Positions 1 to 9,560 of a stretch of 64,000 nucleotides of DNA are shown here, piece by piece. The stretch comes from Smittia aterrima. Taxonomy: Eukaryota > Arthropoda > Insecta > Diptera > Chironomidae. The stretch spans positions 20,274,001 to 20,338,000 of the forward strand of contig CP093831.1 of the NCBI GenBank assembly GCA_033063855.1, in the 5' to 3' direction. The notes beneath the pieces are model-generated. The model ran no database searches. It was given only the letters and a program-made list of their open reading frames with translations, and was not told the DNA's origin. The first letter of the stretch is position 1, and each line of letters begins with the position of its first letter. A program made the translations under genes and the position numbers.

Positions 1-886
1 TTGGTTATTTCTTGTTTGAGAGTGAAATTTGAATGTGCAAAAACAACGAATAAGGCAAATATGTCAAGGATTCCTAAAAATAAAGGATTATTTTAAGATT
101 CATACGACATCCCAAATTATTGATAAAGCAAACTTACCGTCAAGATGATCGTAGCAACTCTTCGCAAAGAGGATACAGACATAGGGAAAGTACCTAGACA
201 CAGTATTAATAAATGCACGAGCTTCTGGAATTTGCCCAATTGTCTGTTCCTGTTCGTTTCCATTTGCATTTCCATTGGGATCACTTTCTGCAGAGTCTGT
301 ACTTTGGTGTTGTATTCCTGGTAGTGAAATTCTAGATTGATTTATACTGGCGATACCCATTTCTTCGCTATCTGTAATGATGCGAGTTGGGGCCGAGTTT
401 TGGCGTGCGTAAGAAGAAGTTGATGGCAGATTAACATTATCAGTCGTCCCTGTCGATTCGACATCCAGTGCGCGAGCATTTTCAGTTGGAGTTTGAGTGG
501 AGTGCTCATCACTTTGGACATTCCTCGTAATCCACGACGAAAATGGAGTATTTGCTGAACTCGTGTTTTGCACTAAAGGTCGTATTTCTTGAAAAACCTG
601 AACAAGCAAAGAAAACAAAAATAAGGATGTATCGACATTTCACAAGTGTTTTGAAAATTACATTATTCAGCAAAATATCTCGGGAGAAACGGAATGGAAA
701 CAATCTGTTCAATGAGCGTTGGCTTCCACTGCTCGAGTTATTTGGATCACTATCGTTGTTGTTAGCCTCAGGTGTTGACGTTACTGCATTTGGATTATTA
801 TTGGCGATTGTGATCAATACGTCAGAGCTGTTTGTTGCAATTCCAGCTGACGGTTCAGATGTGGGTAAATCTTGGTTATTCGACAT
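1..886 (-). CDS. RNFT1/2-like transmembrane RING E3 ligase (5' part, runs off the window)
   Basis: Three exons are seen on the minus strand: 886-662, 597-138 and 73-1. Junctions have consensus ends (donors gtaatt and gtaagt) and keep one frame. The first ~230 residues are low-complexity, rich in Asn, Ser and Thr, and look disordered. They are followed by a hydrophobic block containing RYFPYVCILFAKSCYDHLDG and, in exon 3, ILDIFALFVVFAHSNFTLKQ. This matches the start of the multi-pass membrane region of RNFT1/RNFT2 proteins (Drosophila CG13605 type), which are ER-associated ubiquitin ligases with a C-terminal RING. The RING itself lies outside the window and is not seen, so ligase activity is inferred from family. 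The start at 886 is the first ATG in frame with the hydrophobic block. Head-to-head with E(z), 418 bp between start codons. Confidence 0.8.
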
Positions 887-1304
887 TTCGAGAAACCTGC
901 TTCCAGTACTAATCACTAAGATACTAATCACTAATCCATTTCCTTTCCTTCGCACTTTTCAAATTTCAATTTTCAAACACAGAGAAAGTTTTTTTTATTT
1001 TTTTCTCCTTTTTCGAACAAAGAAGATCGCTACTCCCGTTTCTTCGTAATAAAAGTTGTTTTTAAGTGCTTTGGAAATTGGCTAAGCGACAATTGCTTTG
1101 GAAATTTAGAACGATTCTGGAGAGAAATTGCGCTGACTCTTTTTTTTTCTAAATTAATTTTTGCGATTCTGATTGAACACTATGTTCGGGATCACGTTTC
1201 AAGGGGAACTGACGGAAAAGAAGCTAAAAGAAAGAAGCAAAGGCGCTGAAGATTTGTGTCCCCCTAGATTAAAACATTTTTTAAAGAACTGAAAAACAGT
1301 GGAA
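887..1304. promoter_or_regulatory. shared upstream region between RNFT-like gene and E(z)
   Basis: This 418 bp AT-rich stretch separates two divergent start codons, so it must hold the 5'UTRs and promoters of both genes. I see no convincing core motif and no further ORF with coding character. The bidirectional promoter is an inference from arrangement only. Confidence 0.5.
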
Positions 1305-3582
1305 ATGCAAGCAAATAAGACTAAAATTAGTGAGTTTAAGAAAAGACTAAAGCAAGAATATGATCGATTGAAAAAACTTCAGGAGTCCCATGAAAAGGAA
1401 ATTATTGAAGAAACTTGGCTTGAAAACAGGTAAGTTAATGCCGCTCAAATTAGCATCTGCTTATTTCTTGTATTCGACTTTAGAAAACAATGCAAAATCA
1501 ATGCCAACGAACTCTTTCGTCGTATGAGCAATCTAAATTGCTTATTTCTTGACGAAGTTTACCAGCCAGACCATCGCGAGCACCTCAAGAAAGCAACGAC
1601 TGTCAGCAGCTCTGGAATCAAACAATCGGTTTCCACATACGTGCTCTCAAACGTGATACCAATCCCTAACATGTGTGCCTGGGCGCCAGTCCAACAAAAC
1701 TTCATGGTTGAAGACGAAACTGTAAGTAATATCACATAAATGTTGATTAAGTTATTAACAAATAATTAAATTCAAGGTCCTCTATAACATCCCATACATG
1801 GGAGATGAAGTACTTGACAAGGATTCTGAGTTCATTGACGAATTGATTAAAAACTACGATGGAAAAGTTCATGGTGACAACGATGCTGAATTTATCGATG
1901 ATAAGTTGTTTGTTGAGTTGGTTAAAGCGATGATTCCGTTCCAATCGAAGCAAACGACAAAGGATAACGATTCTGATTCCAACTCAAGTAGCATCGAGCC
2001 GTTCAAGGAACAGGAAACTGGATCCGTGTTCCCAAATCAATTGTTGTTTACTGCAATAAGCGAAATGTTTCCCAGCAGAGGTGCTCCAGATGAATTACGT
2101 CAAAATTATATTGAGTTGACAAAGAGCGTTGATCCAAACCGTCCTCCTGAATATTGCACGCCAAATATCGATGGACCTCACGCTGAATCCGTATCATACG
2201 AACAAACTCTTCATTCATTTCACACGCTCTTTTGTCGACGATGTTTCAAATATGATTGCTTCGCTCATAGACTTTCGACTAACCCAGGACCAAACTTACA
2301 AAAACGAAAAGGTCCAGAACTTGAAGGTTGCGATGAGCCATGTGGAGAGAAGTGTTTCATGCTTCTTGAAGGAGTCAAGGAAACATTATTACCAAACAAT
2401 AAATCCAAATCATCTGATTCAAAGGCAGATGTCGCGTCATCGTCACGATCTCTTGTCGAACCTGACGAAGTTTGGACAGGTTCCGATCAATCTTTATTCA
2501 GGGTCTTACACAGATCATTCTTGAACAACTACTGTGCTATCGCGCAAGGCATTCAATACAAAACGTGCCAGCAAGTTTATGCATTTGCACAAGAAGAACT
2601 GAAACATATCGAACCATTGGAGTTGGGTAAAAATGCATCTCCTCCACGTAAGCAGCAAAAGAAGAAAATCAACACGAAACTTTGGACTATGCACATACGA
2701 AAAAATGCAAGAAAAGAGGCAAATCAAAATAATGTTTATAATTTCACACCTTGTGATCATGTTGGCCCTTGTGGAAATGGTTGCCCTTGCTTTGAAAGTT
2801 CAAACTATTGTGAGAAGTACTGCAACTGCTCTTCTGAATGTCCAAACCGATTCCCAGGTTGCCGCTGCAAAGCTCAGTGCAACACAAAACAGTGTTCTTG
2901 CTATTTAGCTGTTCGAGAGTGCGACCCTGATTTGTGTCAATGCGGTGCTCATCAATTCCATTTAGCAAAGATGACTTGTAAAAATGTGAGCGTTCAACGA
3001 GGATTGCGTAAACATTTATTGATGGCGCCAAGTGATGTGGCCGGCTGGGGCATCTTCCTTAAAGATGGAGCTCAAAAGAATGAATTCATAAGCGTAAGTT
3101 GGTTTACAAAAATAAAAGTCTCATTAATTAACTTTTGTTGACAGGAATATTGCGGAGAAATCATTTCTCAAGACGAGGCTGACAGAAGGGGAAAAGTATG
3201 TTTTAAAATCTTTTAATTAAAAAGAAATCTTTCAAAGTTCTAACTTTTTAGGTTTATGATAAATATGCATGTAGTTTCTTGTTTAATCTTAACAATGACT
3301 TCGTGGTCGATGCAACTCGTAAAGGAAACAAAATTCGATTCGCCAACCACTCAATAAATCCAAATTGCTATGCAAAAGTAATTATGGTAAGTAACTTTGA
3401 AACGCTGAGATTTCAAAGCGACTATAAATATTTTTCAATTTAAGGTAAATGGTGATCATCGCATTGGAATTTTCGCAAAGAGAATCATTCAGCCCGGAGA
3501 AGAACTTTTCTTTGACTATCGTTACGGACCAACTGAACAATTGAAGTTTGTTGGGATCGAGCGTGAAATGGAAATTTTATAA
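1305..3582 (+). CDS. E(z): E(z), Polycomb H3K27 methyltransferase
   Basis: Six exons: 1305-1429, 1484-1721, 1777-3093, 3145-3195, 3252-3386, 3445-3582; 667 codons plus stop, compared with about 760 residues in Drosophila. The product is the catalytic subunit of Polycomb repressive complex 2, which methylates histone H3 Lys27 in the nucleus. Visible blocks: the N-terminal half has the family signatures WAPVQQNFMVEDET and VLYNIPYMGDEVL. A cysteine-rich pre-SET CXC domain lies at about residues 447-511 (many CxC and CxxxC pairs). The SET domain fills the last ~110 residues, with GWGIFLKDG, the cofactor/active-site motif RFANHSINPNC and GEELFFDYRYG. The ATG at 1305 opens a lysine-rich helix like that of fly E(z). 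Introns are 50-58 bp. All catalytic motifs look intact, so this copy should be functional. Confidence 0.97.
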
Positions 3583-3629
3583 TTTTATACAATGTAACTA
3601 ATTTTTATTCCAACCTTTTTTATTTTCTC

Positions 3630-3635
3630 AATAAA
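3630..3635 (+). terminator. AATAAA poly(A) signal of E(z)
   Basis: A canonical AATAAA lies 48 bp after the E(z) stop codon and is followed by T-rich sequence. The E(z) transcript probably ends near 3650. Confidence 0.6.
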
Positions 3636-3668
3636 TATCAATCACAAAGTCTTCTATTTTCTCATTTT

Positions 3669-4575
3669 TTAAAAAAGTAAATTTAATTTTTCAGAATTGT
3701 CAATAGTCTTTGGAGCTATTCCGATTTCTCTTCTGGATGCACTCGATTCGTTTCTGAAGAGAATCGTGAGAATCCAATCTGGTGTGTAGTTTTCATCATA
3801 TGCTCTTAAGCGGGCAAGAAGTTCTTTCCAATTTCAATAGTCGGCTCAATTCTTCGATAGTGATATTTTTTTGGAACTTTCTTGATGTTTGAGCACTTTA
3901 TTTTTGGAGCCATCTTGTGAGTTCATACTTTGTACATCGCACGAGCCCGGTGAGGCTGTCGTTCCGAATTTTCAAACCATTGCTCAAACTTTCTGGCTAC
4001 TGCTTCTGCGTTCGGAGCAGGATCCTTATTTTTTGCCCAGCGTAGAACTTCAGTTCATTTTTCACAAGAGAAAATAATTTCAATGATAACGTTGTCTTCG
4101 ACCTCTCCATTTTCCTGGGCTGGAATTTTGTGGAGAATGAATTTTCGTGTTGCCGGTCTTTTCTTGTGAATGCATCCAGTTTTCGTTGTGAATGTTCTGT
4201 CGTTTGAGTTGAACTCGTTTGGCGTTCCAACTACCGGGTACCGGTGAAGACCGGGAATTAGTGGGTAAATGATTCCCATCCAGTCGCGGCATTTACCTCC
4301 ATTTACGTTGAGTACGTCATTCCTTGAAGCTTCCAGTTCGCCTGCTGGTGCAAATAAATTTATGCGATCTGTTCCACGAGTTCCCGACCGATTTATTACA
4401 GATTTAATGAAATTTCTGGAGGGCCACATCGACTTCCTTCTTTTTTATCAATTTTCCCTCTAGCTTTCTCTTCAGGTTCCTCTTGCCTTTTCCTTGATCG
4501 CATGTTTCCACTTGGTTCGTCATTGTTGTTGACGTCCATGATTTCTTCTGGAAAATCTGAGTTCATCGTTCTCAT
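3669..4575 (-). pseudogene. decayed minus-strand coding sequence, family unknown
   Basis: Reading the minus strand from an ATG at 4575, about 280 codons of protein-like sequence can be followed down to a TAA at 3669-3671, but only by changing frame several times (near 4400 and near 3800) and passing internal stops. The longest open piece (4429-4055) contains GGKCRDWMGIIYPLIPGLHR. A later piece reads LRAYDENYTPDWILTILFRN. I do not recognise the family. The frame changes do not coincide with good splice sites, so mutational decay is more likely than introns. Its 3' end abuts the E(z) 3'UTR. It may be part of the same decayed element as the plus-strand remains that follow. Confidence 0.45.
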
Positions 4576-4859
4576 TTTAAAATTCCCTTAATTTCGTTCC
4601 TTTTTCAGATCGGCCACGCAGTTGCCGATTAGTGTTGAGCAGATGCGTGACCATAAACACTGAGGTGCAATTGCCTTTTTTCCATCGACATATTATACCG
4701 GTTTTGAATAGGAACGGAAGTCTAACAAACAAACGTTTTTTGCTTTCTGGACCAGCATACGATCCATACAGGAAATGCTTGGTTCAATTACATGGGCCAC
4801 GCGGGACTGATTCCAATCTTTCCAAGCACAGAGGAGCTGTTGAACCCGGCTGACGCAAA

Positions 4860-5310
4860 AACATAAACATGAAGAGCAAAACCATCGCAAAGGATCAATT
4901 TGGCATTGCAACAAATGTGATTACAAATGCCTAGCAGCAGTAAGGCTACGACGAAACTATCTGGTCCACACCACCAGATTTGAATGTGAAACTTGAAATA
5001 AAAGTTTCAGTGCAAGTTATGCATTGAAATATCATCAACAGCATCATCTACACGGCGCTTATACCACGCGACTTGTGCTTAATGTTGCATTTGCGATCAC
5101 ACATGCGCTACTGAAGCAAACGCAGCAATTCACAAAAGACTAGTGCACATTCCGCGTCTTCAATGTTTAAACGAAAATATACCTTACTAAGACACATGAA
5201 GAGTCTTCATCTGTCGAGAGAGCCAAGAGTGAGTGCGAATATGCGTTCTCTACGCATTTTGGCTGAACGACGAAAACATTAAGCGAACAAGAAGAGAGTA
5301 GAACGTGATA
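4860..5310 (+). pseudogene. decayed C2H2 zinc-finger array
   Basis: In frame from 4862 a finger-like segment reads WHCNKCDYKCLAAVRLRRNY. The next unit has the exact C-x2-C-x12-H-x3-H spacing (FECET, then NKSFSASYALKYHQQHH), except that the second cysteine is a TGA at 4994-4996. Further degenerate fingers appear in shifted frames: HKRLVHIPRLQC before 5160, KYTLLRHMKSLH near 5180 and CEYAFSTHFG near 5235. Repeated C2H2 spacing is strong evidence for a former zinc-finger protein, while stops and frame changes show it is no longer translatable as one ORF. It lies directly upstream of a DDE-transposase-like remnant on the same strand, and the two may once have been one gene. Confidence 0.6.
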
Positions 5311-5482
5311 TGGATTCATATGGTTCTGAAAAAGACCTGGGAACCGAACCACACTTTAGACGTAGGCGACGGACTTCCCTGTCAAAAAATTCCTACGGTA
5401 GAGCAGAAACCTTCCGGGCCTTACGGTTTAGGAAGGTAGACTGGCCCTCTCTCGAAGGCCATGCGGAGAATCCATGACATAA

Positions 5483-6634
5483 ATGCGGACACTCGAACAT
5501 TCTGCCAGAGAAACTCGAGGAATCGAGAAGTACGAAGTCTTGCTGAATGTTGATGAAGTCCCATTTCGTCGAGAGAACACAGTTTCTTTCTGTATTTCGA
5601 ACACTGGATCGATTTATAAGACACAAACTATCTCGAAAGAAAAGTACGATGGTCATAACATCGTACAAACTGTGTCTGGGAAAGCCAATCGAATGACTTA
5701 CTTTCAATTTTTACGCGATATAATCGCATTAAGTCAACAAAGTTGAGCCTTGGCTCTTAATTAAGGATGCTGCAGCCCACCACTTCCATGTCATGCCCGA
5801 TGGTTCTCTGAAGTTTATTAAAAATAGATCGTATGATACTGATCGAATTAAAATGTTGCAAGAATTGACTGAAGCTGGCATCGAGATGTTGACTTTACCT
5901 CCTCCTGGAAGATTGATCCAACCTGTTGACATGGTGCCGTTTTCTGGGATGTTCGATCGATACTTTGAAAAGAACAACGTCCTATCATTCCTCAAGAAAT
6001 TCAAAGCTTTCGCAGCGGCTCTTTTCACTAAAGAAAATATGAAAAAAGCTTTCGACGCAGCCGGGTTCGGACAACAAGACGATAGTGATAATGAATACGA
6101 CTCCGACAGTGATTCTAGCGTAAGATTTTATTAACATCTCAGAAATATCATTCTTTACTAATTTCCTTTTTCAATTTAGGATTCAAAATCTGATCGAAAT
6201 ACTCGAGTAAGTTGTTTTTCCTTTGCTAATTTTTTTATTTCAGCCAAAACAACGTTTGACAGAAGGTGCTGGAACTTCCAGAGGTGGAATTCCCAGTTCA
6301 CCAGTAAAGATTCAAGTGAGTACTATTTAATTAAACTCTTATGCTTTTTCTTACTTTTTCTTTTTAGACAGAAAAACAAAAAGTGAGTCCGTTTTTCGGA
6401 CTCTAACATCAAGAAGCCACTTCGGCCACAAAAGAAATTATTTTGGTTCACGAAACCGAAAATAATGAAAACGTAAGTTTTTTTACATTTTAATAGCTTT
6501 CCTTGTTTAATTAACTAATTTTATTTAAGGATAACTTCACTAAAACTAACGATGATGTGAATATTGGTGAGACTCCACCGTCTCAGGCTGGTGTTATTTC
6601 GTCAATTGCGTATTATTATTTAAGAGAAACGTGA
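5483..6634 (+). pseudogene. DDE (pogo/jerky-like) transposase-derived remnant with short introns
   Basis: The segment 5483-5730 contains YEVLLNVDEVPF, matching the first-Asp motif (N-x-DE-x-x-F) of DDE_1 transposases. After a frameshift near 5735 it continues as PWLLIKDAAAHHF (second Asp) and LPPPGRLIQPVDMVPFSGMF, matching the QPLD block typical of pogo/Tigger/jerky proteins. An acidic Ser/Asp tail follows. Beyond 6119 the frame continues only across GT-AG gaps: exon-like pieces 6180-6206, 6244-6315, 6368-6478 and a last one from about 6530 to a TGA ending at 6634. One in-frame TAA (about 6404-6406) interrupts the third piece. Frameshift plus stop suggest a pseudogene. The intron-like structure is unusual for a transposon copy. 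Confidence 0.55.
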
Positions 6635-6642
6635 GCAGATTT

Positions 6643-6716
6643 ATGATATTTTATATGATTTATATGATTTATATATATGTATATACTTATATGGTATATT
6701 TATATGATTTATATGA
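6643..6716. repeat. AT-rich microsatellite
   Basis: Irregular tandem copies of tatatgattta and atatat fill this stretch upstream of RanGAP. I see no coding content. The rest of the gap up to 6992 is AT-rich and should contain the RanGAP promoter and 5'UTR. Confidence 0.7.
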
Positions 6717-6992
6717 TCTTCTCTTTTTCCTTTCCCCAACTTTTTCATCGCACCAAATCGAAGTCTTGTTATAATTTGTTCACTGGTTTTTCTTAGAATT
6801 TTCTTTTTTTTGACCTGTAATTTAGTAACGAAAACATTTTAGGTTTTCCAACAACATTTTTTGAATTTTTCAACTTAGGGGAGTCTTATTTTTGTACGTA
6901 GTTAAGAGCGGTAAAACCGTTCAGTTGATGCGAAAAGTAGGCAAGCAGAAAATTTGTGAAATCGTTTTGTTGAAAATAAGAAATAAACTACA

Positions 6993-8869
6993 ATGGCATC
7001 ATCATTTAGTTTTGTGAACGTGCAAGAAGCAATTGCAGATGTTTCCAATGACAACAGTGGAGTTTCTTTTGCTGGACTTGCCAAAAAATGGGAAACAGAA
7101 GCCGATGGTAAATATCTAGAAGAATGGAAAGATTCGATTTTATTAATTAAATAAACTTTAAATTTCATAGTTGCTGATCTAGTTAAGGCTATCGTCGATT
7201 GCAAACAGTTAAATTACCTGGATATCGAAGGCAACACTCTTGGTTGTGAAGCAGCAAAACACATCGGAAATGCCCTGAAACAACATCCAGAATTTAAGCG
7301 TGCTTTGTGGAAGGATTTGTTCACTGGTCGAATGAAGACGGAAATTCCTCTCGCACTCATTGACTTGTCTAAAGGAATCATGCAAGCCCAAGCTCAACTA
7401 ACAGTTTTGGATCTCAGCGACAATGCACTCGGTCCAAATGGAATGACTGGATTAGTTGACTTGATTAAAAGTTCAACATGCTATTCACTTCAAGAGCTTC
7501 GATTGATGAATTGTGGACTAGGAATTACTGGAGCGAAAATGCTCGCGGATTCACTCACACACTGCTTCAAGAAAAGTGTTGCAGCTGGGACGCCACTAGA
7601 ATTGCGCGTTTTCGCAGCTGGACGAAATCGGTTGGAAAATGAGGGCGCGACAGCCTTGTCGGCTATTTTCAAAGAAATTCAAACTCTTCAGGAAATCACC
7701 ATACCGCAAAATGGAATTTATCATAAGGGAATGAAAGCTTTAGCAGAAGCACTCAAGAAAAACGTCAATATGCAAGTTATTAATTTCAACGACAACACAA
7801 TCACCGCAAAAGGTGCCGATTATCTCTCCGAAGCATTTTATGCTATCGACAGTTTGCGTGAAATCAATTTAGGAGATTGTCTGCTGAAAGACTTGGGTGG
7901 GCAAATTTTGAGCGAAGTTCTTGCTGATACTCACGTTGATTTGGAGGTTTTAAATCTTAGTGGAAATGAAATCGGCGCTGACGTTGGCGTAACAATCGCT
8001 CAAGCAATGATTCATAAAGAGAGTCTCCGTGAGCTTGTTCTTGATTGCAACCAGTTTGGCGATGAAGGTTGTTTAGCCATTCAAGAAATAATGGAAAGAG
8101 AACAAAAGCTTGAATTTCTCAGCATTGAAGACGATGAAGGCGAACCGGATGAGGATGGCGATGAAGAAAGTAAGTGAACCTTCGTAGAACTATTATTTTT
8201 CATTAAAATATTAATCTTTGTAGATGATGATGATGAGGAGGAGGAAGAAGAAGCTTACTCAGATCACGAATCTGGCGAAGAAAGCGACTGTATCGTAACA
8301 GGAACATCTGAAAACTTCTCCCAAAGCCAGTTTGAAACTTCTTTAGATAACAGCATTCTTCTTAATTCAAGTGTTCAAGAGGAGGATCCAGTTGCAACTT
8401 TTTACAATAACAACATTCCAACTTTGGACAGTTTCAATGAAATCAAGGGCGAAGACAAATTGAAAGCTTTTCGGGAAATCATCTCAGCTTCACCTGAAAA
8501 TACTTACTTGACTCACTTGGTATTCACGATTCTAAAATTGTTTTCAATCAGCGAAGAGTCTCAAGAAGCAAAGACCATTGCTCAGAAGTTGTTTAAGGAG
8601 GCCTTTGAATATGGAAAAGACAACGACCGCGTAAGTTTTGCTATCTTTATTTTTTTCTGTTCAAATCTAAAATGCTTTTCTTCCAGATTAAGAGCATTCG
8701 TAACTTTTTCCTCATTCAACTTGGATTGCTGAAATCTGAAGAAAAACATTTTAAGCCAAAGTACAACGTTGAGTCCTGTCGATCTGCTCTTTCCTGCGCC
8801 ATCAAAGAGAATTCTATCCCCGAGGACGAGAAGTCTATTTTTGAGCACTTCCTGAATTCAACCAAATAA
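6993..8869 (+). CDS. RanGAP: RanGAP, Ran GTPase-activating protein
   Basis: Four exons: 6993-7107, 7171-8169, 8224-8630, 8687-8869; 567 residues, close to Drosophila RanGAP (about 596). It stimulates GTP hydrolysis by Ran on the cytoplasmic side of the nuclear pore, maintaining the RanGTP gradient. Residues ~40-360 are leucine-rich repeats of the RanGAP type (for example LDIEGNTLGCEAAKHIGNAL and LNLSGNEIGADVG). The conserved LFTGRMKTEIPLAL loop carries the catalytically important arginine of the family. A highly acidic stretch (EGEPDEDGDEE, DDDEEEEEE) follows at ~355-395, and then the helical RanGAP1 C-terminal domain from ~440. The ATG at 6993 precedes MASSFSFVNV and is the only sensible start. 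A poly(A) signal AATAAA is at 8938-8943. Confidence 0.96.
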
Positions 8870-9560
8870 TTAAATCGATCCCAGAGGAAACTTTTCGCAT
8901 GACTACTGTTGGTCCTTGGTCCTTCTGCGAGTTGAACAATAAAATCAAATTCGTTTGAAGATTTTAACTTTGCTTTATTTCTCTCCTAATTTGTAGGGGG
9001 AGGTCATATTATTTTATTTCAGATTCTACATGGAAAAATATAATTTTTTTCTCTTTTTATTTCATCAAATTTTGCCACTTTTCGAACCAAAAGAAGATTT
9101 TACATTAAATTTTTAATCATGAGCGGTCATTGCAAATTGAACTGAATCTTCTGTTAGAAGCTCGAATTTGTCTTTGATGAAAGAAATGAACATGAAATGC
9201 TTTTACTCAATATCTTAATTCTTTATCTATAGTCATTCTTCAATTCTATAACAATCAATAGGACGTTTGGCAATTATTCTCTATAAATTAAATTTACAGT
9301 CGCAATTTTAAAATAAAACTGTCACAGATATGAGCTAACCGTGTTAACTTTACAATCTCTCTTCAATCTTTCATCTCCCATTCAATATAAGGCGACATAC
9401 GGAAAATCAATCTTTTCGCTCCTATTGTCTGATTGAATTGTTCAAAATGTATCACCAAATGCTTTCGTATCCCACGCATAATTTTCCCATAACTTTATTT
9501 ACAATTCACAATATATAACAAGCAAATGAAGAAGTTAGAATTTATTTAAAGACATAGAAT
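8870..9560. other. convergent intergenic region, RanGAP / SLC41 3' ends
   Basis: This 690 bp holds the RanGAP 3'UTR with AATAAA at 8938-8943 and, in the other direction, the 3'UTR of the SLC41-like gene. It is T-rich and shows no additional gene. Confidence 0.6.
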
